NCBI GenBank assembly: GCA_031264885.1
Contig: JAISDM010000245.1
Span: 1 to 17,238 of the forward strand
Direction of reading: 5' to 3'
Origin: Peptococcaceae bacterium
GTDB lineage: Bacteria > Bacillota > Peptococcia > DRI-13 > UBA5745
Length of the DNA: 17,238 bases
Positions 8,751-15,848 of this stretch are shown piece after piece (position 1 is the first letter of the stretch; each line of letters starts with the position of its first letter). The notes below the pieces were generated by a model. It was given only the letters and a program-made list of their open reading frames with translations, had not been told where the DNA came from and made no database searches. Both the position numbers and the translations under genes were made by a program.

Positions 8751-8809
8751 GGCGCCCCCTCCGATGTAAAGAACGCAGCCGCGTTCCGACACATTTCACA
8801 GGGGGCGCC
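8751..8809. terminator. Nested inverted repeat between convergent operons, probable terminator
   Basis: A perfect 10-bp inverted repeat, GGCGCCCCCT at 8751-8760 and AGGGGGCGCC at 8800-8809, begins 7 bp after the binding-protein stop. Its loop holds a second hairpin, GAACGC/GCGTTC at 8771-8776 and 8781-8786. The right arm abuts the stop codon of the convergent Schlafen-like gene (8810-8812). There is no clean T-run on either side, so intrinsic termination is plausible but not certain; it could also block read-through or protect 3' ends. Confidence 0.55.
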
Positions 8810-10042
8810 TCATTTATACTCGCGGGCGGCAAAACTCAATGACAACTCAGTTCTGTCAGGATTGAACTGTTCTTTGAGCGCCGGCGACCGCCAGCCTTGA
8901 TGATTCCAAACGGAATATATGCTTGGAATGCCGCTGCCGGCGCGTTCGCCCAGATTCAGCAGGTTAAACACCTTTGTCAGCGTGATATTGCGCGGGTCGG
9001 AAAGCCCGCCGCCAATCGCGTCCTCAACGCTTACGCGAAGACCGCCAGGGTTCGTGATTGTAACGCAATCCCTGAATTTATGGATCACAAGTCCCCGCCT
9101 GCCGTAGTAGTCGGAATGTATAAGAGCGTTCACCAGGGCCTCGCGGAGAGCCTTGTGTACGGGTGTATCGTCCACACGCGTATCGCCGTTTAAGACAAAC
9201 GGGGTTTTTACGTCCTGCGAAAGACGGTGTACGACCCTGTAATAGAAATCAAAGATATTGCCGCTCCAATCGCCCAAATTTGTCACAACGCGGTCAGTCC
9301 AACGGATCGTCTCATCGTCGTGTTCCTGAAAATCAAGAAAATAATTCGGGTATTCTTTTACAATCTCATACTCAAACCCGAACATCAGAATTCCGGCGCC
9401 GGTAGGATGAAGATTGCCGTTCCCGCCGCGCCCCACCGCCCCTAGTTTCTGCAAGAACGTCACGTCATCAAGGTTTTCCCAAACGTGGTTCGGCCTGATG
9501 TTTTCAATCCGGTTTCTGTAACGGCGAACGGTTTCGCAGTCTATGGCGTCAAGCCCAAGCTGCTCCAAAACCCGCAAATCCTGCGTCGCGTCGGTTTGGT
9601 CACGCAGCATTCCGCGCACTTCCTCATGGGTGCAGTGATAATCGCCCTCGCCGTTCCGCCGGAATGAACCTGAAAGGAAATCGCGTCCAATATAAACGGG
9701 TTTGTCCCTGCGCTCGGCGCGGGGAACGTCTATAACGATGATCCGCTTACCATCTGCAGTTTCAATACGGACATTCCTGTCTGTCAGTATATTCACGTTA
9801 ACGTGCCGGTGGTTATTTACGCCGTTCCAAAAATCGCCGGCCAGTTTCTCCGGCTCCGGAAGCCCGATCACGTGCAGCGACTTATCTTCGGTCTCCTCGA
9901 CTCCAAGCAAAATAACACCGCCATTGGTGTTGGCAAACGAGGAGTACGTTTCCCAAACGCTGCGCGGCAGCCCACCTGCCGCTTTTTTGGCTTCGAGGCG
10001 GTTGCCTTCGCGGTATTTATGCAGCTGGCTAAAATCCAACAT
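8810..10042 (-). CDS. AlbA_2 (Schlafen-like) domain putative ATP-binding regulator
   Basis: A 410-residue protein. The N-terminal AlbA_2/Schlafen-type domain spans about residues 8-140 (EGNRLEAKKA at 12-21, FANTNGGVILLGVEE at 36-50, FLSGSFRRNG at 122-131). A C-terminal GHKL-like HATPase_c_4 region spans about 290-405 (ALREALVNALIHSDY at 298-312, NPGGL at 331-335, LGERAGSGI at 364-372). Such proteins are usually annotated as transcriptional regulators, but their biochemistry is largely unknown. The winged-helix tail often found after the ATPase region is absent, and the protein stops just after it. AAGGAGTG precedes the ATG. It lies 69 bp downstream of the zinc-ribbon gene on the same strand and may be co-transcribed with it. 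Whether it controls either flanking operon is open. Confidence 0.85.
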   Translation of the reverse strand: MLDFSQLHKYREGNRLEAKKAAGGLPRSVWETYSSFANTNGGVILLGVEETEDKSLHVIGLPEPEKLAGDFWNGVNNHRHVNVNILTDRNVRIETADGKRIIVIDVPRAERRDKPVYIGRDFLSGSFRRNGEGDYHCTHEEVRGMLRDQTDATQDLRVLEQLGLDAIDCETVRRYRNRIENIRPNHVWENLDDVTFLQKLGAVGRGGNGNLHPTGAGILMFGFEYEIVKEYPNYFLDFQEHDDETIRWTDRVVTNLGDWSGNIFDFYYRVVHRLSQDVKTPFVLNGDTRVDDTPVHKALREALVNALIHSDYYGRRGLVIHKFRDCVTITNPGGLRVSVEDAIGGGLSDPRNITLTKVFNLLNLGERAGSGIPSIYSVWNHQGWRSPALKEQFNPDRTELSLSFAAREYK

Positions 10043-10111
10043 CTTTTCACTCCTTGTTATTCACTCGCTTTGGCTCAAATCGGCTTTCGCCGCCAGGGAC
10101 ACAGGCGCAAG

Positions 10112-10411
10112 TTACGACGGAATCCGTTTTTTGTTGAACGCGGACGGCACAAGCCTGTACGCTTCTTTTTTATCCATCTTGGTTACGTAACGCGTCGCTA
10201 TGCGCTTGCCGCAGTTCGGACAAAACAAAGCGCCGTGGTACTTCGAAAAGTCGATTGAACCGTCAACGATCCGGTCGTTATACATTTTGACAAAATTGCT
10301 CTCGCCCACCTTCTGGTAGCTGGCGATAAAGCATTTGCAATAGGCGCAGCTAACCTCTAAGATGTGGCTGCCTCTGATCTTTTTGCAATTTGGATTCTTA
10401 AAAGTCTCCAT
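10112..10411 (-). CDS. Small cysteine-rich zinc-ribbon protein, function unknown
   Basis: A 99-residue basic protein with CAYCKC at residues 22-27 and CPNCG at 64-68, spaced as two knuckles of a zinc ribbon, plus Cys9. I do not recognise a named family. The start codon is supported by GGGAGGA 7-8 bases upstream and by a promoter-like sequence at 10459-10487. The length, knuckle symmetry and ribosome site argue for a real gene. No membrane segment or signal peptide is visible, so it is presumably cytoplasmic; nucleic-acid or protein binding would be typical of zinc ribbons but is not shown. It precedes the Schlafen-like gene on the same strand, so the two may act together. Confidence 0.7.
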   Translation of the reverse strand: METFKNPNCKKIRGSHILEVSCAYCKCFIASYQKVGESNFVKMYNDRIVDGSIDFSKYHGALFCPNCGKRIATRYVTKMDKKEAYRLVPSAFNKKRIPS

Positions 10412-10458
10412 GAGACGTCCTCCCGCCGAAAATCAGGTGAGAAAAATCATGTGATCAA

Positions 10459-10487
10459 AGTATAACATACGGCGTAACGACGCGCAA
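10459..10487 (-). promoter_or_regulatory. Putative sigma-70-type promoter for the zinc-ribbon/Schlafen-like pair
   Basis: Read on the minus strand, TTGCGC (10482-10487) is followed after exactly 17 bases by TATACT (10459-10464). The -10 box is a near-consensus match; the -35 matches only its TTG half. It sits about 50 bases upstream of the ATG at 10411. Confidence 0.45.
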
Positions 10488-10572
10488 CGCCATTAATCCG
10501 GGCCTGTGATTCGCGGTTTGGCGTGATTTGGCGAAACGCGCCTGAGCAAGTATGCGCACTCCGGGATCCCAG

Positions 10573-10635
10573 GCGGCAAAATGCCGCCCCTACGGTATCG
10601 TGAACGATGCGTCTGTAGGGGCGGCATTTTGCCGC
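10573..10635. repeat. Perfect 21-bp inverted repeat with 21-base loop
   Basis: The arms at 10573-10593 and 10615-10635 are exact reverse complements. They begin GCGGCAAAATGCC and end GGCATTTTGCCGC. The stem can extend outward by about four more pairs (CCCA with TGGG) across one bulged G. The loop itself contains ATCGT/ACGAT, allowing a small inner hairpin. It resembles dispersed intergenic hairpin repeats or a small non-autonomous element, but no flanking target duplication is evident. Confidence 0.75.
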
Positions 10636-10666
10636 TGGGGCCGTCCGAAAACTATCATATCTTGTC

Positions 10667-10687
10667 ATTCCGGGCTTGTCCCGGAAT
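10667..10687. repeat. Short repeat-type hairpin (ATTCCGGG / CCCGGAAT)
   Basis: An 8-bp perfect stem, ATTCCGGG (10667-10674) and CCCGGAAT (10680-10687), closes a 5-base loop CTTGT. The core resembles the CATTCCGGGCTTG(A/T)CCCGGAATCC intergenic repeat seen in many bacterial genomes. It lies 31 bp from the 21-bp inverted repeat, so the two may belong to one repeat-dense island. Confidence 0.55.
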
Positions 10688-10937
10688 CCAAAATTTCACT
10701 ATAAAAGAAGATGATTACGTAACCAACACAGCGGAGCGTGCGTGATTCAGTCGAATCTGTGTATCCCTTCAGCCGCAATTGGGAGAAACGTGCAAAACGT
10801 CGCGATAAAGTATGCAAAAAAGCGCAGTTACTCGCGCAGATCGGGTTAAATGGCATACTTTTGCGCGAGGAACAGTGCCAAAAATGGCGTAAATCCAGAT
10901 ATCCTCGCCGAAAAAGTAAGAATTAGCACGCAGCATC

Positions 10938-10951
10938 GCACAGATCTGTGC
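10938..10951. repeat. 14-bp perfect palindrome followed by T5
   Basis: GCACAGATCTGTGC is its own reverse complement and is followed on the + strand by TTTTT (10952-10956). It could be a weak terminator for + strand RNA or a dyad operator. Neither role is supported by an adjacent + strand gene. Confidence 0.4.
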
Positions 10952-11070
10952 TTTTTAGCAGCGTTTTGCGCGAAAGTTTGCACGTTCGTTCGTATGCATC
11001 ACTTACTTACCTATTTGAGATAAGAGGAGAAATCGTATTTTGTGCGCGACAACGATAAAACCTGACGCGG

Positions 11071-13410
11071 TCATTTCCCTGCCGCGAGCAATGCACGCTT
11101 AACGAGCGTTTTTGCGATCTGGATTTTATACCGCGCCGCCTCGAACGGGACAGCGCCCTCGACTGCGGCTTCGCCTGCGGCGGCGGCGGTTTCCTCCGTA
11201 ATCTCTTTGCCCGCGAGGGCTGTTTCCGCCCCGACGGCTCTATACGGTATGGGGGCAACCGCGCCGAGACAGACGCGCGGTTTGCCGCCGACGGAAACGG
11301 CGCAGCTTACGACGGAGAAGTCAATCGACTTGCGGAACGCGAATTTCATAAACGCGCTGCGAGTACCCGGCAGGGGTGCGGGGATCTGTATTTCCATGAT
11401 GATCTCGTCCGCGTCGAGGCATGTGTTACCGGGCGTACGCACCTCGAACAGTTCCTCGATCCCGAGGACGCGTTTATTCGTGACGATGTGCGCCCCCAGC
11501 GCAGCGAGCGCGGGCGCGGTGTCCGACGGGTTGACGGCATAGCAGCCGCAGTTTAAGCAACGTGACGCTTCCCGCGCGGCCTCATCCCGCGCTGGCGTCT
11601 CGGAGTCCTCCAGATCGACGCGGCGCTTCCCGGCGTCCGACTCGCGCAGCTTCAGCGCGGCCTTGTTCTGAATCCCCTCTGCGTCAAATGTCAGGCGTTC
11701 CCCGATGGAGGAATTGCCCGGCTCCGCGTCCGCGCTAAAGTAGATGTTCATGCCACGCGCCGCCCGCCGCCCGTTCGCGATGCCGCCGACGACGGTCGCG
11801 GGGCCGGTCGTCACGTCGCCCGCCGCGAAAACGCCCGCGCGTGACGCCGCGCCAGAGTTCTCCGCGACGCCAATCAACCCACGGCGGTTCAATTCGAGCA
11901 GATATTTCTCGCTGAGGAACGACAGATCCACACGCTGGCCGACGGCCATCAGGATATTTTCCACGCGGACGACGATTTTCTCGTTCACGTCATATTGAGG
12001 GTTAAACGCGCCATTGTCGTCCCAGGGACTGACGCAGCGTTTCAGTTCCATTCCGCGCGCCGCGCCGTCTTCCTCGACAACCCGCGAAAGGCCCCACGAC
12101 GGCATGATGACGATGCCCTCCGCCTCCGCGCGCGCAATTTCCTCTGCGCTCGCGGGCATACGGCCACGCGGTTCCAAACAAGCGAGCGTCACCGACTTTG
12201 CGCCGAGACGCTTCGCCGTGACCGCGACATCTACCGCGACGTTACCGCCGCCGGTGACCAGCACGTCTGCGCCGACCTTGCCGTCCATCCATTGGTTCAC
12301 TTCGACGAGAAAATCAAGGCCGAACGTGGTGAGCTCCTCGCCCGCGATACCGACGACAGGGCGTTTCCACGCGCCGGTTGCGTAACAGACGCCGTCGTAT
12401 TCCATCTCCAAACGCTCCGGGGCAATATCCGCTCCAACGCGGGTATTTTGCCGGAAAACGACACCCATACCTGTAAGCGCCGCCGCGACGCGCCGGACAA
12501 TATCTTTCGGCAGACGGTATGCGGGAATGGCATACCGCAGCATTCCGCCGGCGTCCTCTTTGCCATCAAAAACCGTGACGGCGTGCCCGGCGAGACGCAG
12601 AAAATACGCGGCGGACAACCCGGCGGGGCCGGAGCCGACGACCGCGGCGGATTTACCTGTTTCCCGCGCGGGCGGGAGGTAGAACTTATCGCTGTTATCC
12701 AGAATATAGTCCCCAAGGGCACGCTCGACACCGCCGATGAAAACCCCTTCGTCACTCTGGCAGCGGTTGCAAGCTGAATGGCAGAAATGGGCGCATACGC
12801 GCGCTGTAACCGCAGGCATGGGATTCATCTCCATAATTCTCCGCGCCGCCGCATCCCAGTCCCCCGCGCGGAGCAACGCAAAATAGCCGGGAATGTCCGT
12901 ACCGGCGGGACATTCCCGTGTACAGGGGGTCAGGTGTGCCTTTTTGCCGCCGAAAATCGAGTGAAAGCGGTTGTCCCCCGTGAGCGCGAAGCACTCGTCC
13001 CCGCCCTTACGGTTACAATTGAAACGATTATCTGGCTTGCGGAAATACCAACATCGGGGAAACTGAGAAAGGTTCCCGCCGAGGGTACCCATGTCGCGGA
13101 TATGCGGTGACGCGACGGCGTGGGCAGCTTGCGCCAGCGCGGTATATTTCTCTTGAATGGTAAGATTTCCCGCGATGTCGGACAAGCGGGTCAGCGCGCC
13201 GATTTTCAGAATGCCGTCCTCCTCCCGGATGTAGTCAAGTCCCGGGACGGTTTTCAGGTTGACGACCAACTCGGGGTATTCGGGCAGGACATCGTCCTTC
13301 AAGGCGCCAAGCAGGTCGGTTCCACCCGCCGTCACGCGGGCGCGGCCGCCGCCGAGGATTTTCGCCGCCTGCGCAACGGTACGCACGTCTGTATGTTGAA
13401 ACGGTTTCAA
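11071..13410 (-). CDS. Molybdenum-hydroxylase FAD subunit (HcrB/CoxM-like) with inserted GltD-like NAD(P)H oxidoreductase
   Basis: A 779-residue fusion. Residues 1-156 are the FAD_binding_5 half of a CoxM/XdhB/HcrB subunit (MKPF start, TAGGTDLL at 27-34, DMGTLGGNLSQ at 106-116). Residues 640-779 are the CO_deh_flav_C half. Between them, about 157-621, sits a complete GltD-type module: N-terminal cysteine-rich domain (Cys163, 167, 206, 210, 214, 217), FAD loop GSGPAGLSA (259-267), NAD(P) loop GGGNVAVD (387-394) and GDVTTGP (531-537). Cys120, Cys132 and Cys140 before the insert and Cys623 after it match the four-cysteine [4Fe-4S] loop of HcrB, so the insert lies inside that loop. The inferred role is to feed NAD(P)H electrons into the Mo enzyme. 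The start is TTG at 13410 with AGGTG upstream, fixed by the family's MKPF N-terminus. Normal CoxM proteins are about 290-330 aa. Confidence 0.88.
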   Translation of the reverse strand: MKPFQHTDVRTVAQAAKILGGGRARVTAGGTDLLGALKDDVLPEYPELVVNLKTVPGLDYIREEDGILKIGALTRLSDIAGNLTIQEKYTALAQAAHAVASPHIRDMGTLGGNLSQFPRCWYFRKPDNRFNCNRKGGDECFALTGDNRFHSIFGGKKAHLTPCTRECPAGTDIPGYFALLRAGDWDAAARRIMEMNPMPAVTARVCAHFCHSACNRCQSDEGVFIGGVERALGDYILDNSDKFYLPPARETGKSAAVVGSGPAGLSAAYFLRLAGHAVTVFDGKEDAGGMLRYAIPAYRLPKDIVRRVAAALTGMGVVFRQNTRVGADIAPERLEMEYDGVCYATGAWKRPVVGIAGEELTTFGLDFLVEVNQWMDGKVGADVLVTGGGNVAVDVAVTAKRLGAKSVTLACLEPRGRMPASAEEIARAEAEGIVIMPSWGLSRVVEEDGAARGMELKRCVSPWDDNGAFNPQYDVNEKIVVRVENILMAVGQRVDLSFLSEKYLLELNRRGLIGVAENSGAASRAGVFAAGDVTTGPATVVGGIANGRRAARGMNIYFSADAEPGNSSIGERLTFDAEGIQNKAALKLRESDAGKRRVDLEDSETPARDEAAREASRCLNCGCYAVNPSDTAPALAALGAHIVTNKRVLGIEELFEVRTPGNTCLDADEIIMEIQIPAPLPGTRSAFMKFAFRKSIDFSVVSCAVSVGGKPRVCLGAVAPIPYRAVGAETALAGKEITEETAAAAGEAAVEGAVPFEAARYKIQIAKTLVKRALLAAGK

Positions 13411-13420
13411 CCTTTTTCAC

Positions 13421-15844
13421 CTATGCCTTTCCCAGCGCTTTGAGGATCTTGTCCGGCGTCGCCGGCGGATCCACCCAAACACCGATGGCGTTGTGTATCG
13501 CAATGATAACGAGGTGCGTATTCGCGAGGGAATGGCTGATGCCGTTCGCGCCGTAGGCAGCGTTGCCGGCGCGCGTTTCGAGAAATTCCCGATCCACACG
13601 GGGCACATCGAGAATGCACGGTTTTTTGTATTCGATCATGTTGTTATTTAGCTTTACGCCGGTGCGCTCGTCAAAAACGAAGTCCTCCAGGAGCTGGCAG
13701 CCCTGGCTGAAAAACATCACCTGGTCGATCTGGCTTTCCAGCGAGATGGGACGCATGACCTTGCCGGGATCCGCCGCGACGCCGAAGCGCAGGATTTCGA
13801 CCTCGCCCATCTCGATATCGACGGCGACCTCACAGTAAGCGGTGTTCATTGTGTCGAGCCGTTTGCCCATCTCGCCTGTGGCCCATAAGGACAGTGGCGG
13901 GTGGCCATAAAACGTCGCGAACAGGTTCTTCTGCGCCGCCTCACGGACGGGAACACCCTGCGAGTCAAAATCCGTTATCGCAAGCAACTCAGACGTAAAC
14001 GCCGCCTCGCGGATGGGAACGCCCTGTGAGGGATCGGATTTCAGAACGACGCGTCCGCCGATAATGTCCAAATCGTCCGCCGTCAAACCTTTGAACGGTC
14101 CCGGCTGCGGGGAGACGGCGCCGGGCATGGGCGGATTTTCGGCGTATTCGATCGCGGCCTCCAATATCTGCTTTTTCAGGATATTCGCACATTCTTTCAT
14201 CGCCCACGCGGAGGCGGTCGTCCCGTCGGAACCGCCGCCGAGGGGGGTGAACGGCTCACGGTAGTCAAAGTCGATTTTTACGTCGTCGTATTCCAAGCCA
14301 AGTTCTTCAGCGACGACCATCGCGTTGCACTCGACGGCGTACACGCCGAAGAGCGGTCCCTGCGTCGGCATATGCACCTCGCCGTCCCGAAATTCCAGCT
14401 TGCAGCTATAACTGGAAAAAGAGTGGCGGGGGCACATCTGATACCGGAAGCTCATGCCGTGATACCGCCCGTCGGGCAGTTTTTTTGTCCCGGACGGATG
14501 CCAGTTCCAGTTCATCAAATCTTTGCCCTTTTTGACGCACGCCTCGAAGCTCGGCACGGGATCGGGGTCGTCCTTGGAGGTCGGCCCGTGCAGGTTCAGA
14601 CGCGCGATGTCGATGGGATCTTTCCCCAGTTTCTCCGCGATCATGTGGAGCGCAACGGTGATGGAGTCCCAGTTGAATGGACAATGCTGCCCGCTGATGT
14701 ACATCAAATAGCGGTTGGAGTCCACGATCTCCATATGCTGGTTGATATTATGACATTTGAGTGTGTTGTACGGTCCCAGCGTCATATCCCCGACGTTGCC
14801 GAAACTGGAACTACCCCACGCTCCGCCGTCGGCAATAGAAAAATCGTCCACCGCCGTAATCAGCCCATCGTCCGTGAATCCGACTTTCAGATGGATATAA
14901 CGCTGTTTCATAATGACGTCGAACATTTCCTCACGCGTGTTGACGCACCGGACAGGCCGGCCCGTACGCTTAGCGAGCAGAGGCGTGATCTCCTGCGATT
15001 TTCGCCGGCCCCAGTCGCAGTATTTCCCACCCATAAACAGTCCCTCCTGTACCGTTTTCTCAGGTGGCAGGCGGTACATCATACTGATAGCGTTTTTATC
15101 TTTCACCGCGCCCTCAATGTGCAGACTCTTGCCGCCCTCGCTGTAATACGGGTCGTCGAACCACCAGGCGACGGAACCGGATGGGTTCGGCAGAAGGGAA
15201 GCGAACGCGGGCATATACAGGTCATATTCGATGATGTGGTCTGCAGCGGCAAAACCCGCGTCCATATCGCCGGAGGTCATGTTGGCGTAGGCGACATTCC
15301 CGCGCTTCGGTGGGTTTGTGGGCCCACCCGCGCTTGGAGCGCCGAACATCGGCGCGTCCCGTACCTGCGGGCGGATAACCGGCGCGTCTTCCTTTCGGCC
15401 CTCAAGCAGGTTGACGACATGTGGCAGAACCTCCCATTCGACATCGAGCAGACGCAGCGCCTCCTCGCAGATGTCCTCGCTCTCCGCGACAACGATGACG
15501 GCGACCTCCGCGCCTTCCTGATCCGCGATGTTATCGAGCCACGGGCGGCGCGAATCGTTCGATTCCCCGAAGTTGTTCAGAGCCTTGATGTCCTCATCTT
15601 CCCACGTGACGATGTCGGCGACGCCGGGGATGTCCTTCGCCTTCGCGATATCAACACTCTTGACGCGCGCGTTCGCGTAGGGACTGCGGAGGAACTTCGC
15701 GTGGAGCATATCCGGCAGAACGTAGTCGATACCGAATTTCGCCACACCTGTCGCGAGGGCGTAGGATAGCTTGCCGGGCAGATTCCGCTGACCGACGACG
15801 CGGAACTGCTCCCGCTGACCGTTGACTCCTGCCAAATCAGCCAT
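13421..15844 (-). CDS. Molybdopterin-binding subunit, xanthine dehydrogenase / 4-hydroxybenzoyl-CoA reductase family (divergent)
   Basis: An 807-residue large subunit. The N-terminal a/b-hammerhead domain is at about 22-150 (ATGVAKFGIDYVLPDMLHAK, FLRSPYANARVKSVD), followed by the two Mo-cofactor domains (about 175-790). Length fits HcrA/CoxL. Several canonical sites are altered. The GGGFGGK-type loop reads MGGKYCDWGRR at 271-281. The C-terminal G-V-G-E motif carrying the catalytic Glu reads GANGISHS at 765-772, with Ser/His instead of Glu. Residues 606-615 and 628-637 (SQGVPIREAA / SQGVPVREAA) are a 22-residue-period duplication. It is 4 bp from the [2Fe-2S] gene and 10 bp from the FAD gene, so all three form one enzyme. 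Family is certain; reaction is not. It may act as a reductase, a hydroxylase with a moved base, or something new. Confidence 0.87.
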   Translation of the reverse strand: MADLAGVNGQREQFRVVGQRNLPGKLSYALATGVAKFGIDYVLPDMLHAKFLRSPYANARVKSVDIAKAKDIPGVADIVTWEDEDIKALNNFGESNDSRRPWLDNIADQEGAEVAVIVVAESEDICEEALRLLDVEWEVLPHVVNLLEGRKEDAPVIRPQVRDAPMFGAPSAGGPTNPPKRGNVAYANMTSGDMDAGFAAADHIIEYDLYMPAFASLLPNPSGSVAWWFDDPYYSEGGKSLHIEGAVKDKNAISMMYRLPPEKTVQEGLFMGGKYCDWGRRKSQEITPLLAKRTGRPVRCVNTREEMFDVIMKQRYIHLKVGFTDDGLITAVDDFSIADGGAWGSSSFGNVGDMTLGPYNTLKCHNINQHMEIVDSNRYLMYISGQHCPFNWDSITVALHMIAEKLGKDPIDIARLNLHGPTSKDDPDPVPSFEACVKKGKDLMNWNWHPSGTKKLPDGRYHGMSFRYQMCPRHSFSSYSCKLEFRDGEVHMPTQGPLFGVYAVECNAMVVAEELGLEYDDVKIDFDYREPFTPLGGGSDGTTASAWAMKECANILKKQILEAAIEYAENPPMPGAVSPQPGPFKGLTADDLDIIGGRVVLKSDPSQGVPIREAAFTSELLAITDFDSQGVPVREAAQKNLFATFYGHPPLSLWATGEMGKRLDTMNTAYCEVAVDIEMGEVEILRFGVAADPGKVMRPISLESQIDQVMFFSQGCQLLEDFVFDERTGVKLNNNMIEYKKPCILDVPRVDREFLETRAGNAAYGANGISHSLANTHLVIIAIHNAIGVWVDPPATPDKILKALGKA

Positions 15845-15848
15845 GCCC

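Larger units (their letters stand above)
10412..11070. other. Gene-free spacer of about 660 bp rich in inverted repeats
   Basis: No convincing coding sequence lies here. The spacer separates the 3' end of the molybdenum-enzyme operon from the zinc-ribbon gene, both on the minus strand. It contains the promoter-like element near 10459-10487, a perfect 21-bp inverted repeat (10573-10635), a short repeat-like hairpin (10667-10687), a possible pseudoknot (10807-10869) and a palindrome (10938-10951). Short open frames crossing it (for example 10738-10926 and 10665-10856) have no ribosome site or recognisable domain. I see no clear intrinsic terminator for the upstream operon directly after 11071. 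Confidence 0.6.

Noticed and set aside
10665..10856. 63-codon minus-strand open frame
   Set aside because: Its start of translation has no ribosome site and its end is a translation of the CCGGAAT-type repeat.
10738..10926. 62-codon basic open frame in the spacer
   Set aside because: GTG start without a ribosome site, no recognisable domain, and it crosses the possible pseudoknot; a degraded gene remnant cannot be excluded.
10412..11070. CRISPR array or tRNA gene in the spacer
   Set aside because: No regularly spaced direct repeats and no cloverleaf or T-arm consensus were seen.
11995..12777. 260-codon open frame on the plus strand
   Set aside because: Antisense to the GltD-like insert; no ribosome site or domain.
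11548..12942. Possible sequencing or assembly artefact fusing two genes
   Set aside because: The reading frame is continuous over both junctions, and the split occurs at a cysteine loop with the HcrB ligands preserved on each side, which an artefact would be unlikely to produce.
14372..15769. 465-codon open frame on the plus strand
   Set aside because: Antisense to the Mo subunit, whose family motifs are unambiguous; composition is typical of a shadow frame.
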